Shown: positions 46,696 to 55,221, numbered from the stretch's first letter. The stretch: 55,313 nt of DNA from an uncultured bacterium (GCA_945949875.1 CAMFGH010000006.1:1-55313); one strand, 5' to 3'. A program made the numbers and translations. Notes: generated by a model from the letters alone, not told the origin.

Positions 46696-47451
46696 ATGGA
46701 AGATAATGTAAGAGTCATTGACCGTGCTTTTGATATTTTGGAGGCGCTAGCCGTGAATGGTTCTTCCATGGGTCTGTCTGAAATCTGTCGTGCAACAGGC
46801 CTCAGCAAAAGTACTGTTTATCGTCTGATTTCAACCATGCATAACAGGCATTATGTAGAAAAAAATCCAGATAACACCTATTCCATTGGCTATAAACTGA
46901 TTGAAACTGTCAGTCTTCATATTAATCATCTGGATCTGCTTACCGAAGCAAGACCCTGTTTAAATGACATCATGCACAATCTGGGTCTTACCGCACATTT
47001 AGGAATTCTCGATGGATGTGACGTGATTTATCTGGAAAAAACGGATCTGTATGCCACCAATAAACAGTATACCGAAATCGGTTATCGTTCTCCTGCCTAT
47101 TGTTCTTCTATCGGAAAATGTCTTCTTGCCTGCCTTTCCCGGGAAGAACTGGAAGAAGTCATGCAGGACTGTACTTTTGAAAGATATACGCCAAATACCA
47201 TTACCGATTTCTCCGAATTCAAACGCTATCTGAAGGTGGTACGACATCAGGGATGGGCAATGGATAATCAGGAATATCAATTAGGCCACCGATGCATCGG
47301 TGCTCCAGTATATGATTACCGCGGTACTGCCATAGTGGCGATCAGTGCCAGTGGCTCTGCTTTACAGATTCCTGATGAACGGATTGAAAGTGTAGAGAAA
47401 TATGTCATCAAAACAGCTGAAACCCTTTCCAGAAGACTAGGGTATGTGTAA
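46696..47451 (+). CDS. IclR family transcriptional regulator
   Basis: The 251-residue product has an N-terminal winged helix (RVIDRAFDILEALAVNGSSMGLSEICRATGLSKSTVYRLISTM) and a C-terminal IclR effector domain with CDVIYLEKTDLY, YRSPAYCSSIGKCLLA and HRCIGAPVYDYRGTAIVAISASG. The ATG at 46696 has AGAGAGG upstream; a longer frame begins 31 codons earlier without one. The effector is not known, and no catabolic gene cluster lies next to it. It converges with the kinase gene, with one base between the stop codons and no terminator. Confidence 0.92.
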   Translation: MEDNVRVIDRAFDILEALAVNGSSMGLSEICRATGLSKSTVYRLISTMHNRHYVEKNPDNTYSIGYKLIETVSLHINHLDLLTEARPCLNDIMHNLGLTAHLGILDGCDVIYLEKTDLYATNKQYTEIGYRSPAYCSSIGKCLLACLSREELEEVMQDCTFERYTPNTITDFSEFKRYLKVVRHQGWAMDNQEYQLGHRCIGAPVYDYRGTAIVAISASGSALQIPDERIESVEKYVIKTAETLSRRLGYV

Positions 47452-47452
47452 C

Positions 47453-48793
47453 CTATCTGATTTTCAATTTATTTACTATTTCAATAATCTGTCTGATATC
47501 CAGTGGTTTCCCTGCGAAACCATTCATACCTGCCTGTATCGCTGCTTTTCTGTCTGCCTCCGTAATGGATGCAGTAAGTGCAATGATCGGAATTCTTGAT
47601 TTTCTCTTCTCATCAAGTCCTCTTATTACCTGTGCAGTTTTTATTCCATCCATAATCGGCATATAAATATCCATAAATATCAGGTCATAAAATCCTGTCG
47701 GCTTTTCTGTCAATCTGGAAAGACAGGCAATACCATTTTCCACCGTGTGAACGATACATCCTTCTGCACTGAGGATTTCTGCTGTAATCTCCCGGTTCAA
47801 ACTATTATCCTCCACCAGCAGGATCTTTTTACCTTTCAGAACCGTTTCATCAAAGGTACCTCTTTTCTCTTTCGCAATTACGTGTGTAAGAACGATCTCA
47901 ACAATCGTTCCAAAATCAGGTTTGCTTTGAATCTCGATGCTTCCATTCATCAAATCAATGAGTTTCTTTACAATAGGAAGCCCCAGCCCAAGATTATTGG
48001 GATCTTTAGATTCATCAGAATCATCCAGAAACGTTTCAAAAAGTGCTTTTGGACTGGTATCATCCATTCCAACTCCAAGATCTTTAATCGTATATCGCAT
48101 GGTGCATGTATTTCTGTCTGAATCAATTTCTTCCACCTTCAGTTGAACAACATCCTCATCTTTCGAAAATTCCACTCCATTGTTCAGCACTTTTTCCAAT
48201 ATATTCATCAGCTTTGCTGCATCGGCGACTATATCCTCATGTAATATGTCCACAGTTTGAAGTATCCTAATTCCCCGTCTCTTTGCTTCTGTGTTTTTGG
48301 ACTCAACCACATTCTGAATCAGGTTCTTCAAATTCACATTTTCTTCTCTTAATACAGTTTTTCCATTCCGTAAATCAACATATTCAATAAAATCGCCAGT
48401 CAGATTAAGCGCATCCTTTCCTGCTTTCTGAATGTATTCCACATATTCCAGTATCTTTTCAGTATCTCCTTCTTTTAACCGGATCAGATCCGCATATCCC
48501 ATAATGGTACTAAGCGCATTTCTTACATTATGAATCACACTTGTCCAGGTATCTGTTACAAATTTTTCCTTTTCACGAAAATCTATCCCAAGGGCTTTGA
48601 TGGTTCTGCCCTTTGCGGTTCTGGCATCTACAGGACTCATTGCATTAATCGGGACAAGCCATTCCTTATTTACTTTTTTTGCACCGGGAACTCTTCCATC
48701 TTTACATGCATGCTGCACCGTACGCAGACTCATTCCCCACTCCTCTGCTTTAACTTTCGTTGAAACATAATTCTCAGTCACATTTCCACCCAC
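47453..48793 (-). CDS. Soluble hybrid histidine kinase with N-terminal DNA-binding HTH
   Basis: The 446-residue product has no membrane helix. Residues about 10-50 resemble an excisionase/MerR-type helix-turn-helix (STKVKAEEWGMSLRTVQHAC, then a GAKKVNKEWLVP wing). A HisKA-like segment follows with the putative phospho-His at 88 in SVIHNVRNALSTIMGY, then an ATPase domain (N-box at about 204, DLGVGMDD at 238-245, GLGLPIVKKL at 269-278) and a C-terminal receiver (Asp329, phospho-Asp375 in FMDIYMPIMDG, Thr407, Lys429). The H-box has HN instead of the usual HE, and lacks the proline. Such a protein could bind DNA and be switched by its own phosphorelay. The start is GTG; an inner GTG four codons later is possible. 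Confidence 0.87.
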   Translation of the reverse strand: MGGNVTENYVSTKVKAEEWGMSLRTVQHACKDGRVPGAKKVNKEWLVPINAMSPVDARTAKGRTIKALGIDFREKEKFVTDTWTSVIHNVRNALSTIMGYADLIRLKEGDTEKILEYVEYIQKAGKDALNLTGDFIEYVDLRNGKTVLREENVNLKNLIQNVVESKNTEAKRRGIRILQTVDILHEDIVADAAKLMNILEKVLNNGVEFSKDEDVVQLKVEEIDSDRNTCTMRYTIKDLGVGMDDTSPKALFETFLDDSDESKDPNNLGLGLPIVKKLIDLMNGSIEIQSKPDFGTIVEIVLTHVIAKEKRGTFDETVLKGKKILLVEDNSLNREITAEILSAEGCIVHTVENGIACLSRLTEKPTGFYDLIFMDIYMPIMDGIKTAQVIRGLDEKRKSRIPIIALTASITEADRKAAIQAGMNGFAGKPLDIRQIIEIVNKLKIR

Positions 48794-48839
48794 TTTTCAA
48801 ACCTTTTAGCATAGTATTTGGAAAGATTTTCCTAATTAT

Positions 48840-48869
48840 TATATACAATAATCTGTTGCATTTTATCAA
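48840..48869 (-). promoter_or_regulatory. Candidate promoter of the HTH-kinase gene
   Basis: TTGATA (48864-48869) and TATATA (48840-48845) are 18 bases apart on the minus strand. A TATAAT overlaps at 48838-48843. The -35 touches the palindrome at 48870-48891. Confidence 0.45.
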
Positions 48870-48891
48870 ATATATTTTCGCGAAAATATAT
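48870..48891. promoter_or_regulatory. 22-bp perfect palindrome next to the kinase promoter
   Basis: The half site ATATATTTTCG is followed directly by its reverse complement. It borders the -35 box of the HTH-kinase promoter and lies upstream of it, 77 bases from the start codon. It is a candidate operator, possibly for the kinase's own HTH domain; the AT-rich halves reduce but do not remove its significance. Confidence 0.5.
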
Positions 48892-48912
48892 CGTTCGTTT
48901 ACATGTGAATAA

Positions 48913-48936
48913 AAAAAGACCCCGTAAGGTCTTTTT
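48913..48936 (-). terminator. Terminator of ung
   Basis: AAAAAGACC and GGTCTTTTT (9 bp) with a six-base loop, followed on the minus strand by a T-run. It lies 50 bases after the ung stop. The symmetric runs would also let it act in the other direction. Confidence 0.88.
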
Positions 48937-48986
48937 CGTTTTTCTTTTTTATTTCTTTTCTATTTCATTTTCATGTTTTTTTATCA

Positions 48987-49670
48987 TTATTCATGTTTCA
49001 TGTTTTCAATCTGCCAGTCAATCGGTTCCAGTCCATTCTGTTTCAGATATTCATTTGTCTTACTGAATGGTTTTGATCCAAAGAATCCCCGATACGCAGA
49101 TAACGGACTGGGATGAGGTGCCTCCAAAATCAGGTGTTTTGGATTGTTCAGCATGCTCTTCTTCATCTGTGCAGGTCTCCCCCAGAGGATAAATACCATG
49201 GGGCGATCCTGTTCATTACATATTCTGATACAGGCATCTGTAAATTCCTCCCAGCCAATGCCTTTATGAGAAGCTGCTGCATGAGCACGTACCGTCAGCA
49301 CAGTATTAAGCAGTAAAACTCCCTGCTGCGCCCATTTCACCAGATATCCATTATCCGGAATATAACATCCCAGATCATCATGCAGTTCCTGATATATATT
49401 TAACAGCGATGGTGGAATATCCACATCAGGTTTTACAGAAAAACATAGTCCATGAGCCTGACCATCATTGTGGTACGGATCCTGTCCAAGGATCACCACT
49501 TTTACATCTTTTAACGGAGTAAGATGAAATGCATTAAAAATATCATCTGCCGGTGGAAAAATCTGTCTGGTATTATATTCTTCGCTTACCTTTTGAAACA
49601 ATTTCTTATAATATGGTTTCTGAAACTCCGGTGTCAATGGTTTCAACCAGTCATTATCTATTGCTGCCAT
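48987..49670 (-). CDS. ung: Uracil-DNA glycosylase
   Basis: Ung removes uracil from DNA at the start of base-excision repair. The 227-residue product is family 1: VVILGQDPYHNDGQAHGLCFSV (catalytic Asp in GQDPYH), LLLNTVLTVRAHAAASHKGIGWEEF and the C-terminal EAPHPSPLSAYRGFFG. It lies downstream of hisF with a gap of about 120 bases that is AT-rich and without recognisable elements. Confidence 0.97.
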   Translation of the reverse strand: MAAIDNDWLKPLTPEFQKPYYKKLFQKVSEEYNTRQIFPPADDIFNAFHLTPLKDVKVVILGQDPYHNDGQAHGLCFSVKPDVDIPPSLLNIYQELHDDLGCYIPDNGYLVKWAQQGVLLLNTVLTVRAHAAASHKGIGWEEFTDACIRICNEQDRPMVFILWGRPAQMKKSMLNNPKHLILEAPHPSPLSAYRGFFGSKPFSKTNEYLKQNGLEPIDWQIENMKHE

Positions 49671-49790
49671 AATTTAGCTCCATGCAAACTGTTCTTTTGA
49701 TTTTTTCACTCTTTTTAATTTCTACACTTTTGTAAATTTATACGTTTTGGAAACTTCTCTGTCTTTAACGTCTTTCTGAACTTGTAATCA

Positions 49791-50552
49791 TTACAATCTT
49801 ACAGAAACGCCTTTTTCACGTAAGTATTCCTTTACCTGCCTGATTTCCAACTCTTTATAATGGAACAAAGAAGCTGCCAGCGCTGCTTCGGCCTTTCCTT
49901 CTGTCAATGCTTCATAAAAATGCTCCATATTTCCTGCTCCACCGGATGCAATCACGGGGATGGATACCGCTTCTGCAATCTGGCGGGTAAGTTCAATATC
50001 ATATCCTGCTTTTGTTCCATCGCAGTCCATACTGGTAAGCAGAATTTCTCCGGCGCCCAGCTTCTGAACTTTTGCTGCCCACTCTACTGCATCGATTCCC
50101 ACATCAATCCTGCCACCATTTTTATAGATATTCCAGCCGCTTCCATCAGGTCTTCGTTTTGCATCAATTGCAACCACAACGCACTGACTTCCAAACTTAT
50201 CTGCCGCTTCACTGATCAGATTGGGGTTGTTGATGGCGGATGAATTAATGGATATCTTATCCGCCCCTTCCCGGAGAAGCTTCTTAAAATCATCTACCGT
50301 CCGAATCCCGCCTCCCACGGTAAAGGGAATAAAAACTCTTTCTGCCACTTTTCGAACCATATCAACGACCGTATCTCTTGCATCGGAAGAAGCAGTAATA
50401 TCCAGAAAAACCACTTCATCTGCCCCTGCTTTATCATATGCTGCTGCAATTTCCACCGGATCTCCGGCATCCTGGAGATTCACAAAATTAACACCTTTTA
50501 CAACTCTGCCATTATTAACATCCAGACACGGAATAATTCTTTTTGTATGCAT
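49791..50552 (-). CDS. hisF: Imidazole glycerol phosphate synthase subunit HisF
   Basis: HisF is the cyclase subunit that uses ammonia from HisH to form imidazole glycerol phosphate and AICAR. The 253-residue barrel has the catalytic Asp in [17 protein letters not shown] and the second in [14 protein letters not shown], with phosphate loops VGGGIRTV and [11 protein letters not shown]. The ATG at 50552 has AGGA seven bases upstream. It lies 38 bases after hisH. Other his genes are not in the window. Confidence 0.97.
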   Translation of the reverse strand: MHTKRIIPCLDVNNGRVVKGVNFVNLQDAGDPVEIAAAYDKAGADEVVFLDITASSDARDTVVDMVRKVAERVFIPFTVGGGIRTVDDFKKLLREGADKISINSSAINNPNLISEAADKFGSQCVVVAIDAKRRPDGSGWNIYKNGGRIDVGIDAVEWAAKVQKLGAGEILLTSMDCDGTKAGYDIELTRQIAEAVSIPVIASGGAGNMEHFYEALTEGKAEAALAASLFHYKELEIRQVKEYLREKGVSVRL

Positions 50553-50590
50553 AACATATCCTGATTGCTTACGCAATTTTACCCTTTCTT

Positions 50591-51196
50591 CTATATTGCA
50601 AGGAAATTTTTCAAAATCTGAAGTCCCACATCCGAACTCTTTTCCGGATGAAACTGACAGGCATATACATTTCCTTTTTCAACAGAAGCTTCTATTGTCA
50701 CTCCGTACTTTGTCGTTGCTTTCACAATTTCCTTCTCTTCTGCCTGTAAATAGAAAGAATGAACAAAATACACATAAGAATTTGGTTGTATTCCTCTAAA
50801 TAAAGTTCCTTCTGAAGGAAAGTCCAGGGAATTCCAGCCAATATGTGGAATTTTAAGTCCGGTCTCTTCCGGAATTTTTACAATCTTTCCCTTTAAAATC
50901 CCCAGTCCTTTTACGCCCGGAGATTCTTCACTTTCTTCAAAAAGAAGCTGCAAACCTAAGCATATTCCCAAAAAAGGAGTGCCTTTTTCCACTACCTCTT
51001 TTATGACCGGAATAAGTCCAAACCGTTCTAACTTTTCCATTGCATCACCAAAGGCTCCAACTCCCGGCAATATAACTTTATCTGCTGTTAAAATTTCTTC
51101 TTTTTCTCTCGTCAAAACCGTTTCTTCGCCTAAGAGATTGATTGCTTTTTGAACACTTTTTATATTTCCCGCATCATAATCAATTATTGCTATCAT
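50591..51196 (-). CDS. hisH: Imidazole glycerol phosphate synthase subunit HisH
   Basis: HisH is the glutaminase that supplies ammonia to HisF. The 201-residue product has the nucleophile Cys in [14 protein letters not shown] and the His-Glu pair in [14 protein letters not shown]. It overlaps the end of the 655-residue charged protein gene by 17 bases, so the two are probably translated together. Confidence 0.96.
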   Translation of the reverse strand: MIAIIDYDAGNIKSVQKAINLLGEETVLTREKEEILTADKVILPGVGAFGDAMEKLERFGLIPVIKEVVEKGTPFLGICLGLQLLFEESEESPGVKGLGILKGKIVKIPEETGLKIPHIGWNSLDFPSEGTLFRGIQPNSYVYFVHSFYLQAEEKEIVKATTKYGVTIEASVEKGNVYACQFHPEKSSDVGLQILKNFLAI

Positions 51197-53147
51197 TCAG
51201 GTACTCCTCTTCCTCCGGTAGCGCATCTTCTAAATGTATCTCCACTTCTACCGGTTCGATTATTCTTTCTCCGTCTTCCGACCTATCTTCCTCTTCTATT
51301 TCATTGCTGTTTTGCCCCGCATTATCCATGCTTTCATTCTGCATTTCTTCGTTCTGTATTTCGACATTTTGAGATCCATATGCATCCTCCGGAGGAATAT
51401 AAGGTCTTCCCTCAGCAATAGCTTCCAATTTTAGACTATATATGTAATCATCCTCTTCATATGCGATTTCTTGTGCTTCTTCTTCCGATAAAGAAAAATC
51501 TTCCGACAGATACCGCAATATCTGACTGTATTGTTCTATAGCCTGTTGTGACAGAATTTCCGTATTTCCTTCATCAATTAGCTTGAAATAAAATGCAAGC
51601 CCCTGTATCAAATCGTCCAGTCCCTGCAATTTCTTTCCCATTTTTTTATGATTTTCATACGTTTCGCAGGCATGCTGCATTCTAAGGATTACCCCCGCCT
51701 TTTGATATAATATCTGATCGGCTTCTTTTAACTCATCTCCTGCAAACAAAGCATATGCTGTTTCATAGTCACCGGTAAAGAACGCATTTCTTGCCTCTGA
51801 CAGCTCGATTCTTCCCATTCCAATCTTCTGAAAAAGAAATACAATTACCAGGAAAGTAAAGCCCAGAAGAATCACCGGAATAACTTTCTTTCTGGAAATC
51901 TTTTTAGTCGGCTTCCGATTACGTTCTTCCTCTTCCCTGGCAGCCGCCTTTTCCTTCTTTTTCTGTTCCTTTAATTCTTTCTTTTCTCGCTTTTTCTTTT
52001 CTTTTGAGCTCTCTTTGACAGGAATTTCATCCTCGTCACCACCCTCCTGGGCAGACTCTCCACCTTTTCCTTTTTTGCCTTTTCCCTTTTTCTTGTCCTT
52101 TTTTTTGTCCTTTTTCTTTTTCCCCTTTTCTTCCTTTGCCCTATCTTCAGCATCTAATTCTTCCAGAATCGCTGCATTCTCATCTACTTTCTTTTCTTCA
52201 TCCAGATCCTCTTCATCACTTCCAAAAAGAGCTTCTCCCATCTTTTTTAGAAAACCTGCTTTCGCTTTTTTCCCCGCTTTGGCTTCTTCTCTTTCGCTTT
52301 CCTCTGCCCCTGCTCCCGAGTTTTTGCCCTTTTTATCTTTTTTTTCTTTTCTCGCTCTTTTCTTTTCTTCTTTTTCTGCTTTTTTTTCTTCTTTTGTTTT
52401 TTTCGCTTTCTTCCCAGATGCAGTCTCATCTCCTTCTGATGGTTCTGTTAAAGCATCTATCTCTGAAAGGATATCACCACCGGAAAGAATATCATCTCCC
52501 GAAAAAACATCACTATCAGGAAGATCATCACTTACCATTTCATGATTATCAGACTTCTCCAGCAAATCTCTGATATCTGAAAGATCTTCACTACCGGAAA
52601 ACAGCTCCGTAAAATCAATGTCATCCATACTAACCGGCTTCTCAAAAGATGGCTCTTCTTCTGTCATCTCCGGTCCCTCTCCTAATATAAGAGGCTCTTC
52701 TTCCAGCATCATCGGCTCATCCTCTAATATCAAAGATTTCTCTTCCGATACCACTGGCTCCTCTTCCAATACCATCGGCTCCTCTTCCGATATTCCTGGC
52801 TCCTCCTCCAATACCATCGGTTCTTCTTCTGATATTACCGGCTCCTCTTCCAATACCATCGGTTCTTCTTCTGATATTACCGGCTCCTCTTCCAATACCA
52901 TCGGTTCCTCTTCTATCTTATCCAGCATAGATGCAAGGTCAAACTCTTCTTCCGTTTTTTCTACTTCCTGCTGGCGCTCTAACTCTTCCTGACGCTCTAA
53001 TTCTTCTTGAATCTCAAGTTCCTTTTCTTTCGCAAGTTTCAGCACATCCAGACCGGAAACTACATTCTGTTTTTCACCATCTGCACTATTATTGCCATCC
53101 ATCATGGATTTCAACATTTCTTCTAAACGTTCTTCATCAGATCCCAT
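51180..53147 (-). CDS. Large charged single-pass membrane protein of unknown function
   Basis: This family is not recognised. The 655-residue product has an acidic N-terminal region with 14-residue repeats (about 79-165), a Lys/Glu-rich low-complexity region (about 245-415, many KKEKK runs), one membrane helix at about 422-440 (VIPVILLGFTFLVIVFLFQ) and a helical C-terminal domain that looks repeat-like (SEARNAFFTGDYETAYALFAGDELKEADQIL...), followed by an acidic tail. The N-terminal part would be cytoplasmic and the helical domain outside. The ATG at 53147 has GGAGG upstream. The gene lies 61 bases after the sirtuin-like gene and overlaps hisH. Confidence 0.8.
   Translation of the reverse strand: MGSDEERLEEMLKSMMDGNNSADGEKQNVVSGLDVLKLAKEKELEIQEELERQEELERQQEVEKTEEEFDLASMLDKIEEEPMVLEEEPVISEEEPMVLEEEPVISEEEPMVLEEEPGISEEEPMVLEEEPVVSEEKSLILEDEPMMLEEEPLILGEGPEMTEEEPSFEKPVSMDDIDFTELFSGSEDLSDIRDLLEKSDNHEMVSDDLPDSDVFSGDDILSGGDILSEIDALTEPSEGDETASGKKAKKTKEEKKAEKEEKKRARKEKKDKKGKNSGAGAEESEREEAKAGKKAKAGFLKKMGEALFGSDEEDLDEEKKVDENAAILEELDAEDRAKEEKGKKKKDKKKDKKKGKGKKGKGGESAQEGGDEDEIPVKESSKEKKKREKKELKEQKKKEKAAAREEEERNRKPTKKISRKKVIPVILLGFTFLVIVFLFQKIGMGRIELSEARNAFFTGDYETAYALFAGDELKEADQILYQKAGVILRMQHACETYENHKKMGKKLQGLDDLIQGLAFYFKLIDEGNTEILSQQAIEQYSQILRYLSEDFSLSEEEAQEIAYEEDDYIYSLKLEAIAEGRPYIPPEDAYGSQNVEIQNEEMQNESMDNAGQNSNEIEEEDRSEDGERIIEPVEVEIHLEDALPEEEEYLNDSNN
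52653..52913 (-). repeat. 42-bp coding repeats in the charged membrane protein gene
   Basis: Residues 79-165 consist of repeats of EEEPMVLEEEPVIS, three nearly exact and then diverging (SLILEDEPMMLEEEPLIL). The DNA units are near-identical, which points to recent in-frame duplication. Confidence 0.88.
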
Positions 53148-53208
53148 ATGTATTTCCTCCAAGTTTCCGCACAACTTTATACATATATTTTTATTTATGC
53201 ATTATAGA

Positions 53209-54000
53209 TTATATTTCCTGTAAAAATTTTAACGCATTTTGTTTAATTGAAATCCCCCGGTCTTCAATATCGCCTGCAATTTGATACAACATCTCATGTA
53301 CTCTGAAAAAATGTGATTTTTGATTATAAAAGCACACTTTTTCCATTGGCCAACGAATAATAGACGGAAATTCCATTCCCACACCGAGTTCCAGAATACA
53401 CAGTTTCCTGTTAACCGTACCTTGTAACCATTTCGTATACCGTTGCCAGTTTTCGATATAACCTTTTTCATTATAAACAGGCTGTCCATATTGGTTGAAA
53501 ACAAGATTTCCACCGCAAGTCGGACATTTCGGCTGTTCAAGTTCCGAAATATCTACCCTATCTTCTATCCATCCACTTACTTTTTCCCAAAATTCCCCAT
53601 CCAGATCATATAGTTTATTACTGCAATTCTTTTCACACTGAAGTTTTTCATAAGTTCCACACGGAAAAACAATTCTATCATCCCGAAACGGAATCTTTTT
53701 CATGAGATCATCTGTACTAAGAGAAACAATAAAGTAGTTTTTATCTTTGATAAGCTCATACAAATTCTCATAGGCATTCAAAATTTCCTGATGAAATTTA
53801 TCATTCAGATAATATTTTATCAAATAAGGAATCAGCCACTCATATTCTTCATTTTTCTCCAGAAGTTGAAACTTATCATGGAAGCTATCCATTTCGTTTA
53901 GTGAAGACAGCTTTACCTGTAATTCATTTCCAATTCCTACAAAGACCATTTCTGAATCATCTATGCACTTTTTTAAATCTGTTATATAATCATTGTTCAT
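53209..54000 (-). CDS. Sirtuin-like protein (SirTM-related) lacking usual catalytic residues
   Basis: The 263-residue product shows features of the Sir2 fold as found in the macrodomain-linked SirTM group: a four-Cys zinc site (Cys122, Cys126, Cys159, Cys162 in CPTCGG) and the C-terminal LELGVGMEFPSIIRWPMEK. The N-terminal Gly-rich NAD motif is poor (VGIGNELQVK). At the position of the catalytic His/Gln there is a Cys (FPCGTYEKLQC), and the Asn in the TNVD motif is replaced (SLSTDDL). NAD-dependent deacylase or ADP-ribosyltransferase activity is therefore doubtful. No macrodomain or lipoylation genes accompany it. It precedes the 655-residue membrane protein gene. Confidence 0.65.
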   Translation of the reverse strand: MNNDYITDLKKCIDDSEMVFVGIGNELQVKLSSLNEMDSFHDKFQLLEKNEEYEWLIPYLIKYYLNDKFHQEILNAYENLYELIKDKNYFIVSLSTDDLMKKIPFRDDRIVFPCGTYEKLQCEKNCSNKLYDLDGEFWEKVSGWIEDRVDISELEQPKCPTCGGNLVFNQYGQPVYNEKGYIENWQRYTKWLQGTVNRKLCILELGVGMEFPSIIRWPMEKVCFYNQKSHFFRVHEMLYQIAGDIEDRGISIKQNALKFLQEI

Positions 54001-54014
54001 ATACTCAAATCCAC

Positions 54015-54030
54015 ATCGTCATATGACGAT
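54015..54030. promoter_or_regulatory. 16-bp perfect palindrome upstream of the sirtuin-like gene
   Basis: ATCGTCATATGACGAT lies 15 bases before the start codon and just downstream of a possible -10 (TATAAT at 54041-54046 on the minus strand). It could be a repressor site overlapping the transcript start. No clear -35 was seen. Confidence 0.4.
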
Positions 54031-54157
54031 TATTCCTATTATTATATCTTTATGGCGTTTGACTCCGCAGAACTTTTTTCTCGTTATCGTGCTGCTTGTT
54101 TTTCTTTGCACTGATTATATCAAAAACTCTTCATCATGTCACTTTATTTCATGAACA

Positions 54158-54202
54158 CAAAAATGCACCGTAGAGTGTCGAAAGTCTCAACACTTACGGT
54201 GC
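54158..54202 (-). terminator. Terminator of the cheV-like gene
   Basis: GCACCGTA with TACGGTGC forms a stem, extended by GTGT/ACAC, followed by ATTTTTGTG on the minus strand, 16 bases after the stop. Confidence 0.8.
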
Positions 54203-54217
54203 AATCTATATCATGAC

Positions 54218-55114
54218 TTATTTAAGCACAAAAGAGTCAATTAGCCTGACCAGATTACCAATCTCAGGTTTTGACAATTGCGCATCAGCTCCTAAAGCCT
54301 CGCCTTTTCGCTTCATTTCTTCATTTACAAGAGAAGAGAAAATGATAACCGGAATGTCCTTTGTTTCATCATCGTCTTTCACTAATTTAGTAAGACGATG
54401 TCCATCCATAAGTGGCATCTCAATATCTGTAATAATACATTGAACATGCTCTTTTAAAGATCCATTCTTTTTGCAATCCTGAATAATATCATATGCTTCC
54501 TGTCCATTTTTTGTATGAATCAGATTCATATATCCGGCTTTTCTTAAAGACTCAACAATCAATTTATTCAGTAAAACAGAGTCCTCAGCTATCAGAATCG
54601 GAACATCATTTCTCTTTCTTTCACCAAGTTCATCGATTTCTGTTATCTTTAATCCTGTTTCAGGATTGATATCCGAAACGATTTTTTCAAAGTCAAGAAT
54701 AATAATCAGTTTATCATTAATTTTAATAATACCTGTTGCAATACCTTCTTCCGATGTACTAACAGTAGAATCCGGTTTAATGATATCTTTCCAGGAAACT
54801 CTATGAATACCAACCACATTATCTACATGAAATGCAATATCTAATTGATTAAAATTCGTAATGATGAAAAGTCCCTTTTCATCAGAAACGCCTCGCTGAA
54901 GACAATTCTTTAAATCGATTGCTGTAATCATTGTCTCTCTCGGCATAAAAATACCTTCAATACTTGGATGCGCATTAGGTACTGGAGTTACCTTCTGGTA
55001 AGAAATTATTTCTTTTACTTTTGCAACATTGATTCCATAAGCATTTCCATCCAGCAAAAACTCTAAAACTTCCAGCTCATTTGTCCCATTTTCTAACAAA
55101 ATCTTTGTATCCAT
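54218..55114 (-). CDS. cheV: CheV-type chemotaxis coupling protein (CheW-receiver fusion)
   Basis: The 298-residue product has an N-terminal CheW domain (about 10-150, LEFLLDGNAYGINVAKVKEII) and a C-terminal receiver (about 170-298) with Glu177/Asp178, phospho-Asp230 in CIITDIEMPLMDG and Lys282. CheV couples receptors to CheA and supports adaptation. No other chemotaxis or flagellar genes lie in the window, and CheV-like proteins in gut clostridia may serve other coupling roles. It is followed by a terminator. Confidence 0.92.
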   Translation of the reverse strand: MDTKILLENGTNELEVLEFLLDGNAYGINVAKVKEIISYQKVTPVPNAHPSIEGIFMPRETMITAIDLKNCLQRGVSDEKGLFIITNFNQLDIAFHVDNVVGIHRVSWKDIIKPDSTVSTSEEGIATGIIKINDKLIIILDFEKIVSDINPETGLKITEIDELGERKRNDVPILIAEDSVLLNKLIVESLRKAGYMNLIHTKNGQEAYDIIQDCKKNGSLKEHVQCIITDIEMPLMDGHRLTKLVKDDDETKDIPVIIFSSLVNEEMKRKGEALGADAQLSKPEIGNLVRLIDSFVLK

Positions 55115-55170
55115 ACTCCACCTCGCAATAATATAGACATTTTCACGCCATAAGAATAAAACCTAAAAAG

Positions 55171-55176
55171 ATTATA
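55171..55176 (-). promoter_or_regulatory. Extended -10 of the cheV-like gene
   Basis: TGATATAAT on the minus strand lies 57 bases before the start. A -35 at the proper distance is not evident, but the extended -10 is good. Confidence 0.45.
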
Positions 55177-55221
55177 TCACAAGTTTTATAAAATGCATAC
55201 AAAAAAGCAAAATAAAAGAAC

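Noticed and set aside
47453-48793. Phage excisionase
   Set aside because: The N-terminal HTH resembles excisionase types, but it is fused to kinase and receiver domains and no integrase or phage genes lie nearby.
52015-52992. Ser/Phe-rich plus-strand frames opposite the charged membrane protein
   Set aside because: They arise from the complement of Lys/Glu-rich repeats; composition explains them.
53209-54000. A sirtuin-based anti-phage system (ThsA- or Dsr-like)
   Set aside because: No TIR, effector, HerA or other defence partner lies nearby, and the NAD-binding motif is degenerate.
54218-55114. A chemotaxis or flagellar gene cluster
   Set aside because: Only one CheW-receiver protein is present; no cheA, receptors or flagellar genes occur in the window.
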